Assembly: GCA_036023115.1 (NCBI GenBank)
Contig: JAYKKT010000074.1
Span: 12,422,501 to 12,486,500, forward strand
Origin: Brasenia schreberi
Taxonomy: Eukaryota > Streptophyta > Magnoliopsida > Nymphaeales > Cabombaceae
DNA: 64,000 nucleotides
Reading direction: 5' to 3'
The notes below the pieces were generated by a model. It made no database searches and had not been told where the DNA came from. It saw only the letters and a program-made list of their open reading frames with translations. This document shows, piece after piece, positions 34,701-48,204 of this stretch; the first letter of the stretch is position 1; the number at the start of each line of letters is the position of its first letter. A program made the translations under genes and the position numbers.

Positions 34701-37700
34701 TTCATTAAATAGTCTTGTGATCCAAGTGATTCCTATTTCTCGTAGTATTTTTCAAACTTCTATAGGAATATTATATGGTTCTACCGATTTACCACCCTTC
34801 ATATGTTTAAGAGCCTCTTTGACTTCATTCTTTTGAATACGTCGGTAGAAATTGTGGTTTATATACTTTTCTGATTTGGCTAACTCTCATAAGCTAATAC
34901 TAACATCTTTATTTTCATTAAAAAGCTTATAAAAATAGCTTTTCATCTATTTCTTATATCATCATTTGCCACTAGAAAATTTTCATCCTCGTCCTTGATG
35001 CATCTAACATAATTAAGATCTTTAGTTTTCTTATTTCTAGCCCTAGCTATCCTAAAAATATATCACTTTCACCCTCTTTTGAGTTGAATTTTTTATATAA
35101 ATCCTCCCAAATTTTAGCTTTTGCTTCACTCACGGCCTTTTCGCTTCCTTCTTTGCTTTCTTATAAGCCTCTAAAGTTTCACTAGTTTTCTTAGAATAAT
35201 GTAATTTGTAACATACCTTCTTTGCCTTGATTTTATTTTGCACTACTTTACTCCACCACCAAGCTTCTTTTTGTGCCGGTACACCTCCCTTAGATACACC
35301 TAACACATCTTTCGCCACTTTCCTAATATGTATAGCCATATTGTTTACATATCACAGGGTGTACCAACATAATTCCAAACATCTCCTTGAAGGATTTTCT
35401 GTTTAAATATATCTTCTTTCTCGCTTTTGAGGTTTCACCATTTAATCCGAATTGCTCGATGCACTCTTTTCTTCTTTGTCCATTTTTTTATTTGTAAATC
35501 CATAACTAAAAGTCGATGTTAGGTGGTTAAGCTTTCTCCTTGAATTACCTTGCAATCTTTACAACACCCTCAATCTTTTTTTCTACAAATAAAGTAATCA
35601 ATTTGTTTTTGTGATAAGCCACTCTTATAAGTAATTAAATTTTAATCTCATTTTTTGAAGATTGTTTTGACTATGAAAGGATCAAATGCCATAGCAAAAT
35701 TTAAAATCTCCCTACCTTCCTCATTTATATCCCCAAAACCAAAGTTTCCATGAATCCCTTGATATCCTAATGCCTCTTTACCGATATGTCCATTTAAGTC
35801 TCCTCCTAAACAAATCATATCCCTTTGTGGAATCTTTTGAATCACCTTTTCTAACTCTTCTCAAAAAGTTGTCTTTATACTATCTTCTACTCCTACTTGG
35901 GGTGCGTAAGCACAAACTATATTCAAAACCTCTGCTCCTAACACTAATTTCAATGTCATGATTCGGTCACCGTATTGTTGTATGTCTACTATGTTATCCT
36001 TTAAATCTTTATTTATGATAATATTAATCCTGTTTCGAGCCTTTTCTTTACTTGAGTACCATAATTTAAAACTTGTATCCTCTATCTCCTTTGCTTTTTC
36101 TCCAACCCATTTTGTCTCTTGTAAACATAAAATATAAATCTTTCTCCGAATCATAGTATCTACCACCTCCATTAGCTTACCGGATAATGTTCCGATATTC
36201 CAAGAACCAATACGAATCTTATTATCTAGGACTAGCTTCCTTAACCCTCGCATCCGTCCATATTCAAAATGTGGAGACCCTCTCTTAAAATTACTTACTA
36301 CATTCGGGCGACAATGTAGTGGGACTAACTTCTTTACCCACACCCGTCCATGATGTGGGAACCCTCTCTACAATTGATTCACTACATTCGGGCAAAAATG
36401 TAGTGGCCCTTGCTTACTTATTATTGCATTCGGGCTCTGCAGCACATCGCTAGGCGAGGACGTCCCAAGACAATGCTCATAACTTTTGTAATCTTTGTTA
36501 ATAAAAATCCGATGAAGTTTTACACCGGTTGTCGGAAGCCTAACACAACCCTCCTCCTTTATCCGGGCTTGGGACCGGCAATGCAAGGGTGATCCAATGC
36601 ATAAGAAGGAAAAAATATCACAGTTCATCAATATTATAGTTACGGAATCCAAGATTCCAAAATATATCGGATTAAAAAACTTATCTTGCCTGTTCTTGTT
36701 CGGTTGTATATATTCATTCATTCTTCGACTCTTCATGATTCATCATCACCATTCATTTCCTCTTTGCGTTCCCTTCTCCCAGCATCAACAATTTCGAGTT
36801 GTTGTGGAATTGGAACCCCTTGGACACAGTTTCACATGCTTTTTATCATCCTTACTAGATGGTTCTTTAAACGTTGAATTTCTCAGTTGAAAATATGCAA
36901 AGTTTATTCTTTGGATTATCTTATGCCTTTCATTAACAGCAAGTCCAAACTACATTGCAATTACTATTCGGCACCATTGTCTATTTTAGGCATGAAACCT
37001 TGATTTAGTTAAGGTGATTTCGTGAGAAAGCACAAGAAGATTAAACATTTAGGTGAAAATGAGAACCCAAAAATTAAGTCCTAGTAATGTGTTTTGGGGT
37101 CTCAATACGACTCATGGTAAAACATCGATTGTATAGTACAGTCTCATATTGTATGGTGTGGTATGAAACACATCTATAAATCGAGCAAAACATATGTGTA
37201 CCATAGTCATTTGATTCACTTACCAATGTGCAATCCAATTGTATTGTAAGATTTTTCATAACGTTGTTCTTAACCAGGAAAGCATAAAAGGTTAAGGTTA
37301 TCTGCTACTATTCCAATTTCCAGCATTACCAAAAGAATCTTTTGGGACTCCATCAAAGTCAGGGGGTTCCTTGTTGGTCTTTTACATGACAGTGGGAAAT
37401 ACTTGACTGCCAAAGCATGGTCAGTTTTACGTACCCTATAATATTTGCATTTATGGCATGTTCCAGCATTTGTTCTACTCTCATAAATTTCAAAAGCTCC
37501 TTCCTAAATGAAGGTTGATTTTCTTCTGGTTATGAGATTCACTGTAGTGGGAGATTCCCATGGATTAGCTGATGTGAGTTTTACAAAATTATAATATGTA
37601 ACCTGAGTCATATTAGGACAGTTCACTTGGTGGGATAACTTACATGGACAGTGTGCAAATCTTCTTCTTGGTTGTCATCTTCAAAGAACTCTTTGTTGGT

Positions 37701-40700
37701 TTCACTTTCCTTTTCTCAATCAGGTTTATTGATCCTGTTGCTGTTCCAATTTTGGCAGGAGACCTGATGCGTCGGATTTGTACTGCAGCAGAAATAAAAT
37801 TTTATTTTGATAGCTTTATGGATAGTAACGGAAAGAGTACTTTCTTGAGGCCAAACAAGAACTGCAACTTGTCTTCCTGGGCTGCTGGATGTGAACCCGG
37901 ATGGGCTTGTAGTGTAGGGGGAAACGTGAAAGTTGATCTCCATGATTCTAAGCAAATACCTGCTAGAACTCTTGATTCTCAGCCTTGTTGTGAAGGATTC
38001 TTTTGCCCTCAAGGTCTCACTTGTATGATACGTGAGTGTCTATGCCCCTCTCATTTTCTCATGGCGTGTTTGCAGATGCATCTTTTATTACCTATAGTCA
38101 GCTCACTCTCACATAAGTTTATCTATGGAAAAATATTTGTGGATTAGCTTAGTTAGTTAATATTATGAGATTGCTTGAACCAATGTGGGGTTCTTGGTCA
38201 AACTTGATCTAGTACCTCACTAATGGTGTGTATATATATGTTTTGCTATGAACGGAGCAACTGACCTCTCATGTCCTTATTTGAGTGACTGGAAAACTCA
38301 CCAAGTGATCTCATCCATTTTGATGATATCTTTTGTATATAATACTTTGCTTTCTTCACAAATCTCTTCTTCTACCTTGTGATTTCTTTGCAAACGAGGC
38401 TTCATCTTTTTGTTAGCAGTGTCTGGAACCTTATCTAGCTCGGATTCTTAATGCCTTTGTACCCAACAGAGCAAGTTTTTCTTGCCCATCATCACTATAT
38501 TGTTTAGTTTATCTAGTGAATAATGTGATTCTTACTAGGATTGTTGATGTAACCATACTTACAATCTTTTTGTACTTTTCCATTGATTTGGTCCATGCTG
38601 AAGCTTGCCCCTTAGGTGCGTACTGCCCCCTTGCTAAACTCAACAAGGCGACAGGGATTTGCGACCCGTAAGTATAATCATCAATTTGAGATTGATGTTA
38701 TATTAGCTGTTCATACGACATGATGTTTCCAGTTGCTCCATGAGTTAATGACTAAATTAATACAGATACTTCTACCAGCTGCCTGCTGGGCAAACCAACC
38801 ATTCCTGTGGTGGAGCAGATAAGTGGCTTGATGTTGGAAGCAGTAGCGAGATGTTCTGTACTGCTGGATCATACTGTCCTACTACAACAGAAAAAATTCC
38901 GTGCAGCAGTGGGTATTAATTTTCATCCTAATCTCCTCAACCTTTTTTTTCCTCTGAAATTGTGTGCTATTTGCAAGCATATTTAAAAAACCTATTATTT
39001 TCATATGTTCTTTGGATTAGTGGCAATTTTGTTCGTATTTACTTGTTCTCATGCAGAACTTTAGGATTTTGTGACAATTCTTTTCTCATCAACATTTGCT
39101 GAAAAGGACACATTGTGGTTATGCAGGCATTATTGCAGGATGGGTTCCACATCAGAAACAAGTACAACTATCTCTCTCCCCTTTCTTTTCATTGGAAGCA
39201 TGAGCATCTGCCTCTTATGTGTTTCTTCCCCTCCATCTTCTTCCCTCTCCTTCCTCCTCTTCCTTCACGTCTTTTTTTCTTCTTTCTGTGACAGAATATA
39301 CTTCCTTTATATCTGGTAAAACACCATATGTGATTTGTCAAATGCTATTGGAATTGTTACATGTTACAGTTTGCAGTTTAGTCATAACATATACATGCAT
39401 GCGTACATAAATGTATCTGTTGAAGTGCATATTTTTCTTCTTTTCAATGATGAGCAGTTTGTTCACAAAATTCGACCTCCATTTTCTTTTACATCCCTCA
39501 GGTTTATCAAATTTTTTAGCATCATTTGCTTTCCTGGTGCTGGTTTTAGCATATACAGCTGGACTCTCTTAACTATCATCATGCTAATGCATGTGATGCA
39601 GATCCTGATTTCTTCGTTAAGATCAAAATTAGGTTACTGTCACGATGAACACATTCTCTATATTATTTCTGTTTTCCATTTCCATTCCAGAATTTTTTAT
39701 GTCATGCATGCTAAGGGCATTGGAAAACTTTAGAATTCTTTGCTTAGTTGTATATTACTTGGACTAATTCTCTCAACATTTTGCAGAATGCTTCAAGCTA
39801 ACTTCATGTGATCCAAACACCGCTAATCAAAACATTCATGCTTATGGACTCATGCTTTTCGTAAGTTTTTTACCATGTTATTCTGCACTTGTGTTCAATC
39901 TACGGCATTTGATGACTGACTTTTTTTACTTTTCACCAGATACACTTTTACATAAGCTATATATTCAACTTTTAAGGTGTATAATTAAAACATAGGTAGT
40001 ACCTTTGTTCAGTTATAATGGTCTCTCTTTTCTTTATTCTGAAAACTGAAAATATGCTTTCTCTCATTGCATTAATTGGTTCTTTTACTTCTGCAAATGC
40101 CCTCATAAGCCTATATGTCATGCAGTTCCATCCATGAATTAGGATTTTGATGTGTCTAAGTTGTTGCAATACATTAGGTCCATAAATGTACCTGGGGAGC
40201 TTCTTACATGTTTTAGTTTCCAATGCTTGTTTAGATAATTTGGTGTGTAACTGGATTGCTAGCAAATCTCCAAATCCTCATCAAATGTTTCTGTATTTCA
40301 GGCTGCATTGAGTACTTTACTTCTAATTATTTACAACTGCTCTGACCAAGTTCTGACAACTCGAGAGAGAAGAGAAGCTAAATCTAGGGAAGCTGCAGCT
40401 AGGAGTGCAAGGGAAACTGCCCAAGCTCGTGAAAGATGGAAAGCGGCAAAAGATATTGCGAAGAAGCATGCAATTGGACTACAAACACAACTATCTCGTA
40501 CATTTTCTCGGAAGCGTTCTGTCAAACAGGATGACCTTAAGACATTGCCTCAATCTAGAACTGCCTCTGAGACTTCCCCCTTATCACATTGGCCCCCACC
40601 TAGTTCCTCAAGTGCAGCTTCTGAGGCATCAACCTCAAAGAAAAAGGAACCCAGTAACCTTACTAAGATGATGAGACAACTTGAAGATGATCCGGATGGT

Positions 40701-43700
40701 ACAGAAGGCTTTAATCTCGAAATTGGTGATAAAAATGCCAAGAAGATGGCAAAACCAAAGAACATGCACACTCGGAGCCAGATTTTCAAATATGCATATG
40801 GACAACTTGAAAAAGAGAAAGCCATGCAGCAGCAAAATAAGAACCTGACATTCTCCGGAGTAATTTCAATGGCTACTGATACTGAAATCAGGACAAGGCC
40901 TATGATCGAGGTTGCTTTCAAAGATCTTACTCTAACCTTGAGAGGGAAAAGGAAGCATCTACTGAGATGTGTCACAGGTAAAATTATGCCTGGCCGTGTT
41001 TCAGCACTCATGGGTCCCTCTGGTGCTGGGAAAACAACATTTCTTAATGCACTAGCTGGCAAAGCAACTGGTTGCACAATGACGGGTATCATTCTTATAA
41101 ATGGGAAGATAGAATCCATACATTCATACAAGAAGATTATTGGATTTGTTCCACAAGATGATATTGTCCATGGGAACTTAACAGTCGAGGAGAATCTTTG
41201 GTTCAGTGCAAGATGCAGGTACGTTAAATGTAGATGAACATTCTACTTTTCTAATCCTCTTTGGATACCATTCTCCTCTATCTTTATGTCACTTATTTGG
41301 GAGAATGAAGTCCATTTGATCTTGTGGCAATTTCAGTATAAATTGCCTTATCTAATGATTGCAATAGTGATGAAGTATTTAACCACTCAATGTTAGGTGC
41401 ATCATTACTGACAGCATGGAGCCCGCTGTGTTAAGTGTTAACCTAATCGTCTCCCCTGGTTGTATGGTAATCGTGTTTAGATCTACAGTCTTCTGCTTTA
41501 CCATTACCTCCCATTTTTGTGATATGGGAAGGTATGTTTTAATGCTCTCTAACTACTCCCAGTTAGAAGTGAATGCGTTCAGTCTATGCTGTTTTGAAAG
41601 AATCTACAAGTCGAGCCAACATTGATTGATGGTTATATATTGAATCTACTGTGCTTCATGAATGAACAGAAAAGGTATCTTCAGATAAGCAGTTAACATA
41701 GCATTGAATTTTAGAACATGATGGCATCCGGAAGTTCATTTTCATTTATATCTTTTTGCTTTTGCCCTTTATATCTGTTCACTTCAATTCATAGATGCCT
41801 TCAATGGGTATTGACAAGCCTTCAATGGCTATCACTAATGCCTTCATATATTCCTTATGACCTTTTCTTTTTTCTACCACGAATCACAACTTTGGTAAGT
41901 TAGTCTGTACCTGTCAGACTTTAGGGTTCTGATGTGCATCTTTCTGAATCTTCTGTGTCTTCGGTACCTCCATATATGTGGAACCAGAGGCATTACATCA
42001 TTATTGTGCTCACTTTTCATTTCTTATTCCTCTCAAGGCTATCTGCAGACTTGTCAAAAGCAGAAAAGGTTCTAGTTGTTGAGCGGGTAATTGAGTCGTT
42101 GGGGCTGCAGTCTGTAAGGGATTCTTTAGTTGGTACAGTTGAGAAGCGTGGAATATCTGGCGGCCAAAGGAAACGAGTAAATGTTGGGCTGGAAATGGTC
42201 ATGGAACCTTCATTACTGATCCTAGATGAGCCAACATCTGGTTTGGATAGTGCATCATCCCAGTTACTTCTGAAAGCCCTTCGTCGAGAAGCTCTTGAAG
42301 GTGTGAACATCTGCATGGTGGTTCACCAACCAAGGTGAATGTCCGCTCATATCTTTGTTACAAAAACAAAAGGTTGAAAAAAAATATGAAGCAGTTTTAG
42401 AGGGAACAGAAACCAGTAAATTGCTTTCAGAACCTTTTGATCAGGATGTTGTTCACCACTGTATACATATTATTATAAATAATATATAGAATCTACAGGC
42501 TTATTTGATTTGATTACTTTTTGTCTCCTAAAATGGTTCTTCCCTTAGAATAATTATATTTGCACTTACTTGGATGGTAACTTGTCTATGGTTGACTTCA
42601 TCTTGTCGAGGAATTTTGACACAATATACTGACTCTCTCTCTCTCTCTCTCAAAACTATACAGAAGCTTAACTTCTTGAAACTGGACCTTTGTGCAGCTA
42701 CACTTTGTTCAGGATGTTTGATGATTTGATACTTCTAGCCAAAGGTGGTATGACCGTATATCATGGATCTGTGAAGAAAGTTGAAGAGTACTTTGCAGGC
42801 CTTGGAATAAATGTCCCTGACCGTGTTAATCCTCCTGATCATTTCATTGACATTTTAGAGGGCATAGTGAAACCAAGCCCAAATGTGAACATGAACTATA
42901 AACAACTGCCTGTTCGATGGATGTTGCACAATGGCTATCAAATTCCACCAGATATGCAAGTCGGTATCCCTGGTGCAAATTCATCTACACATGGTGGAGC
43001 TTCTTCTACCGATGCAAATGTTGGAACTGAAGGCCAATCATTTGCTGGGGAGTTGTGGGAAGATGTCAAGTTCAATATGGAGCTCAAGAGGGATAATATA
43101 CAACACAACTTCTTGAACGCTAAGGATTTATCTAATCGAATAACACCTGGTGTGTTGACCCAATACAAATACTTTGTGGGGAGGTAAGCTTTAACTTAGT
43201 TTTCCTTGGTGAACCTTCCCACGAGTATCACGGAGTATCATGTTCTTATATTGACATACGTCTTAATTAGTTAAGGTAGTGCACAAACTTGTTTTACGGT
43301 GCTGCTGCATTTTGGTTAAGTCCATTTCATTAATCATGAGATTTATGGGCAGTTTTAGATAAAAATCAGGTTGTCGTCTTATTTAGTTAGTTGGTAATGC
43401 CATTAGGACATGAATGACCAGGGCAGCTTTGCAATCAACTTTCTTTTTGAACACTTTGCACCATGGACATAAATGCAGCATAGTTGTACAACGTATCATG
43501 GACTTTTTGCAGTTTTCTTCTCCAAAAGACGTTAAGAGCAATATGCTGTAACAAATTGCAGGTGCATTTTCAGCTTCAGGTGTTCATTTATTATCATCGC
43601 ATTAGTTTTTGGTGATTGGTATATTTTATGGGCTGTTATATCTGAAGGGCTTTAAGATAACCTCTTATGCTAGGGTACAGAGTAAGATTGAAGTTAAATT

Positions 43701-45441
43701 CTCTAGGTGATGGATTTTGTCGTGCTTTTGTTGGTCACAGAGTTGGTAAACAGCGTTTACGAGAAGCTAGGATACAAGCAGTGGATCTTTTGATCTTGTT
43801 ACTAGCTGGGGCCTGCTTGGGAACACTTGCTAAAGTGAGCGACGAAACATTTGGAGCTCTTGGGTATACATATACGGTCATCGCAGTCTGTAAGCTCTGT
43901 TTCTTAACCCTGTTCTCCTTGTAAAGTCTTTTATTCTTGTAGAGAATGCACCCTAATCGTACTGTTTGCAACAAAAACTAGCTATTATATGACAGCAAAC
44001 CACCTTATCTCATTTCGTAAATAACAAGTTGCACCAAAATCCAAGGTTCTTTATCCATGACTCGATTCTGCTTTAGCTAGGTTCATTTTGGTTGTTATTA
44101 CTATGATGCATGTATCTCTTGGCAATCAAGATTAGATCTCCCTCATTTTTTGGGTTACTACTTATTTTTTGTCATGTACATAGATGATACGGAAATCAAA
44201 ACAAAGCCTTTTAGGTGGGGTACATGGATTCTTAGTCACGGTGGAGTTCAATCTTGTGCCATATTAGCATTTTACCTGAAAGAACAAGATCATGTTCTAT
44301 ATGCAAGTGGATAAAGAATTGGAAATTTATCATTATAATTATCTCGTAAATATAGAACAGATTCTTTAGTTTGCTCTTTTATTACAAAACTTAAGATGTG
44401 TAAATGAGTTTCATAAGAAATTGCAATTTTATGCTTGCAATTTTCATGCCTTTTAGGCAACCTCTCTTTTTAAGTTTTTAACTAATATGAAAGATATTTT
44501 TCTGTCTCAATTCTAAGAAATGATATTATTGTGTACTTGCAGCTTTATTGTGCAAAATTGCAGCTTTGAGGTCATTTACACTTGATAAGCTTCAATATTG
44601 GAGAGAGAGTGCCTCAGGCATCAGCAGCCTTGCTTATTTTCTTGCAAAAGATACAATAGACCATTTCAATACTATCATCAAACCTCTTGTTTATCTTTCA
44701 ATGTTTTTCTTCTCCAACAATCCCAGGTCATCATTTCTGGATAATTATATTGTTCTGGTCGCCCTTGTATATTGTGTGACTGGTATTGCTTATATATTCG
44801 CCATTGTTCTCGAGCCTGGTCCTGCCCAACTGGTACGATTTGAAACTCTTTCTTTGTTAACTCACCTTGAAAAGTTTGATATTTATTTTAACAAAATTCG
44901 CTGGTTTCTTTGCAGTGGTCTGTTCTTCTTCCTGTTGTTTTGACTCTCATAGCAACACAGCAGAAAAGAAGTGGACTTGTGAACGTGCTGGCTAAGTTTT
45001 GCTATACTAAGTGGGCTCTGGAGGGATTTGTGATTGCAAATGCGGAGAGGTTTGTCCTAGTTTCTCTCCTCGTCTGGCTACCAAATATGCCGGTTCATAT
45101 TATTTCTGGCTCTGGAAGCATTGTTATTAATGGTCTATTACACACACTCCGTCTCTCTCACACACACAAATATGAACGCTTGCACCTGCCTCATGACGGA
45201 TATTTCAGCACAGCCAATAGTAAGAAACAATCAATCGTTTACATGCGTGGGCTAATATAGCGAGATTTGCACCTTTTTGTGCAGGTACTCTGGAGTTTGG
45301 TTGATTACTCGCTGTGGCTCTCTTTTGAAAAGTGGGTACGATCTCCATGACTGGTCGCTTTGTATCAGCATCCTTATTGTGTATGGCTTGATTACGCGCA
45401 TCATCGCTTACGTTTGTATGGTGACCTTCCAAAAGAAGTAA
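31744..45441 (+). CDS. ABCG28-like: ABC transporter G family, ABCG24/28-type half-transporter
   Basis: ATP-driven membrane exporter of the plant subgroup with a long Cys-rich N-terminus. Fourteen exons: 31744-31985, 32644-32720, 37759-38031, 38604-38667, 38766-38912, 39127-39161, 39787-39860, 40302-41218, 42038-42334, 42698-43183, 43741-43889, 44543-44832, 44916-45049, 45285-45441. Every junction is GT-AG and phases close to 1113 codons plus TAA, the usual length of the subgroup. A signal-anchor segment (residues 10-24) is followed by a Cys-rich outer domain (about 85-280). Next come a membrane helix ([13 protein letters not shown], about 305), a basic stretch ([18 protein letters not shown]) and the nucleotide-binding domain: GPSGAGKT near 542, [13 protein letters not shown] near 649, [12 protein letters not shown] near 669 and the H-loop VHQPS. 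The C-terminal membrane domain starts near 870. Intron 2 is 5 kb because of a LINE. Arabidopsis ABCG28 acts in pollen tubes; whether this copy is ABCG24 or ABCG28 cannot be told by eye. Confidence 0.95.
32822..32910 (-). mobile_element. SINE-like fragment in ABCG intron 2
   Basis: On the minus strand the phrase gatcccgagttcgacctccg contains a good pol III box B (gagttcgacctc), preceded by a loose box A (tgggttgacctaa). This wording is typical of tRNA-derived plant SINEs. The 3' part and tail are not recognisable, so it is a fragment at best. Confidence 0.35.
33158..33278. repeat. 47-bp direct repeat, 74-bp spacing
   Basis: A 47-base segment beginning ttatgatgtgcatgcatagc is present without change at 33158-33204 and 33232-33278. 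The exact identity suggests a recent local duplication in ABCG intron 2. Confidence 0.95.
33449..36591 (-). mobile_element. RTE-type LINE, nearly full-length copy D
   Basis: A non-LTR retrotransposon of about 3.14 kb with one long reading frame on the minus strand, now broken into several pieces. The AP-endonuclease domain is seen in [43 protein letters not shown] and VCAYAPQVG (36343-35861), then [15 protein letters not shown]. The reverse transcriptase is seen in [32 protein letters not shown] and [13 protein letters not shown] (34606-34188), then the distal [13 protein letters not shown] and [14 protein letters not shown]. The 3' end is (GTT)n, read as (AAC)n on the plus strand from 33449. 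The 13-base target-site duplication atccaatgcataa is perfect (33436-33448 and 36592-36604). It sits in ABCG intron 2, antisense to the gene. The perfect duplication contrasts with many frame breaks. It is the reference copy for the family in this window. Confidence 0.95.
44185..44300 (-). mobile_element. RTE-type LINE 3'-end relic
   Basis: The stretch aagccttttaggtggggtac, then atggattcttag, and further on gccatattagcattt match in order the minus-strand 3' end of the LINE family. It is much more decayed than the other copies and lies in the ABCG intron between exons 11 and 12, antisense to the gene. Confidence 0.55.
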
Positions 45442-45650
45442 TTTCAGGTTGATACTAATTTAAATTGTAGTTCATGTAAATGTGAAGAAGAAACGTCTGC
45501 CATTGTTTCACAGCGGTGGAAGGCCCACTCTATTCTTTGCATCTCCTTTCCAACGGCTACTTCGAGGTGTACTCTAGAGGTCAGACTAGAATTTGTACAT
45601 TTTGAGTTTGTACACTAGTTACTTGTTAGGAAAGGAACTTAAGTACGAAC

Positions 45651-45656
45651 AATAAA
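45651..45656 (+). terminator. polyadenylation signal of the ABCG gene
   Basis: AATAAA lies 210 bases after the stop codon, followed by T-rich sequence with a (GTGTGT) stretch. This is the best candidate for the 3' end of the ABCG transcript. Confidence 0.55.
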
Positions 45657-46329
45657 GTCTCATCATTTTTTGGTGCCTGCACTCTGTGCGTGTGTGTGTT
45701 GTTTTGGTGATATAATATTTGCCTTTGTCTAAGTCCTATTGTATCCGTCTCTGCAGCTAAATTGTGAGAAATGAGTTTGTCTACCGTCTCTGAAAAACAA
45801 AACATGTCAACCATCACAGTGACACAGTTTGGTGTCTGTTATTGGTCACATTGCGTTTTGGGTTCCAGGCTGGGTTCACCTTGTGTTTTTGTTTGAAACA
45901 GTTAAACGTAAACATTACCTGATTTTGTTTGTGTAACTTTGATGATGAGAACACAAACATTTCGTGTTGTATTCCTACCTGGTTCATGTGTCGTGTCTAA
46001 AACTGCCACCAAGCATTGAGTAGGTTAAACCCAAAGTCGTCTTAGGCGTCTTTCTTGATTCATCAATTATCTTGGAAGCGTTGCATCGAGACCTTCCTTG
46101 CTTAATTTCTACCAGTTGAAGGGCCGAGAGCATCCTAAGGGTGATCATGTTTCAGTCATGTTCATATCGTGTCATCGTGTTCGCATAAAAAATATGACCA
46201 AGCCGCTATAGCAAAATGACATGCAAACCAATGGATTAGCATCATGTTACGTCGAAAGTACGTGAAATGTATAGTTGATCATGCTAATCGAGATATTCAA
46301 GTGGATTGAATATGAATAAATATATGCAT

Positions 46330-46808
46330 TTACTACTCTCTTTTTCTCTCTCTATGCCCATATGAATGTATATTTCTGTTCTTTCTCTCTTTATGTATAT
46401 ATTATGGAGGGAGAGGGAGGATTTGGTAAATGCTCAAATCTAATATGTATTTAAATCTACTCAAACGGTTTCACAGTTTGATTAGCATGACCAGTAGTGT
46501 TGATTTGAATTATTGAATTAAAGTATTGTTGTATTTTTATACTTTATATTTAAATATTTTTTTATCACTTCAACTGTTTATTTCAAAAATCGAACAATTA
46601 AAATGATAAAATAGCTTTCTACACTAATGGAATTTGAGCATTTGCCACGTTCTCTATATATGTATATAGTTTTAAAGCCTTCATTTGGTACTGTCTAAAA
46701 TATTAGAATGGGTTAATATTTATCACTCTCTTTTTCTATATATATACCACCAATATTAATGTATATTGATGTTCTTTCTCTTCTTTTTCTCTCTTTATTT
46801 ATCTCTCT

Positions 46809-46845
<37 letters not shown>

Positions 46846-47105
46846 GGAGAGATGTAGGACATGGTAAATGTTAAATCTACTCAAAAATAATCATTATTTT
46901 GTTAGTACAAACAATAGTAAAGATTTGAATTAAAAGTATTATTATATTTATATACTTTATATTTATAATATTTTTTGTTTTATCGCTTCAATCATTAATC
47001 TTAAAAATGAGATGATAAAATAGCTTTTTTCACTAAGCATTTGCCACGACCTTTATATATATATAATTTTAAAGCCTTTACTTTATTAGACTGGGTTAAA
47101 CGAGG
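46330..47105. repeat. diverged tandem duplication, about 385-bp unit
   Basis: The two units (about 46334-46718 and 46719-47103) share, in order, a CTCTTTTTCTC-rich stretch, tattatggaga, ggtaaatg, aatctactcaaa, atactttatattta, gataaaatagctttt, gcatttgccacg, ttttaaagcct and a ctgggttaa or atgggttaa end. Within the first unit, ggtaaatgctcaaat (46423) and tttgagcatttgccac (46630) are inverted to each other, so a small inverted-repeat element may lie inside the duplicated unit. Confidence 0.7.
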
Positions 47106-47629
47106 ATGATTCAGTCGAGGCGTTTTTCATGATATTACATGGTCTACCTGGGGGATCACGTGCACCAACCTGCTGTCACGACTCACGACATATGATTATT
47201 TAATGAATAAGCTTATTTTTTAAACAATATTGCCAAGTTCATACCGTTCCGTGTTAACCGGTTCCCGGCAGCCACAACAAGTCGTTGAATCTTGTAATAT
47301 GATGGGTCCGATCTAATTACTGCTGCCTTTTAATCGGGTCTACTCAAACCCAAACCCAATCTTCTTTGATTTGGTTTCAAGTTAGGACACGAACATTCTC
47401 AAATTTTGAACCCGAACATGTTAATGATTTGGATACCCTTAATGAGATCGAGTTTTCACTGGACCCTCTTAACTAGTCGAGTGTAAAATTGACATCATCA
47501 TATATATTAGATCCGAGTTTGAGTCGGTTTAAGTGATTTGGATCGATGCTCACCCCTATCTCGTGCCACCCGGAAGAAAATGCACAAAGTGACCAGCTCG
47601 TATCATTTTAGTGTCTCGGTGACGTACAC

Positions 47630-47995
47630 ATAAACCAAACTGGTTCCGTTAAACCCGGACTGCAGGTTCCAAATCCATGTTTAAGTTCCACCAAAACTTA
47701 GAACTGAAACTCAATTGGCCCTCTTTGTGTTCGTGTCCCGTCTGCTTTGGGGTTTGACTTTGGTCCGGTTCGGGTTTGATTTGAAAATTCCGAGATTTTA
47801 AAACCATAACCGAAAAAATGACTTGGAACTACCGGTCCTAGGTTGTTGGTTTTAGTTCCGATTTCAGTTTGGTTCTCTATTGATGGAACCAAAAATCGAA
47901 CCGCGGAGGGTTTTCTTGTTATGGTTTGGTTCCGATTTGAGGGGTTCGAGTTCGGTTTGACCTATTGAACCGGAACCAAATCGGTCACGTCTAAA
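47630..47995. repeat. GGTTC-rich dispersed repeat upstream of the PP2-A10-like gene
   Basis: Composed of ggttccg and gaaccg words, ending in ggtcacgtcta, a variant of the CATGTCTA terminus. It ends about 210 bases before the start codon at 48205, so it abuts the promoter. Confidence 0.5.
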
Positions 47996-48204
47996 ATTCT
48001 ACGTGCACCATTTATAGAGCAAGTGGATGGCGGGAGCAACCAAGACACGCAAGGCTTAAGAGCCACCGGTAAAGCTCCAAACGTCATTCTCATCTGCTTA
48101 GATTAGCGTCGACTCTCTCTCTCTCTCTGGAGAACAAGGGGAGAGAAGAGGAAGAGAATAACTAGAAGGAGAAGGCCTATTTACCTCTCTCTCTCTCTCT
48201 CTAA

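Noticed and set aside
40550..41131. 193-codon minus-strand frame
   Set aside because: Antisense shadow of ABCG exon 8, which encodes the Walker A region on the plus strand.
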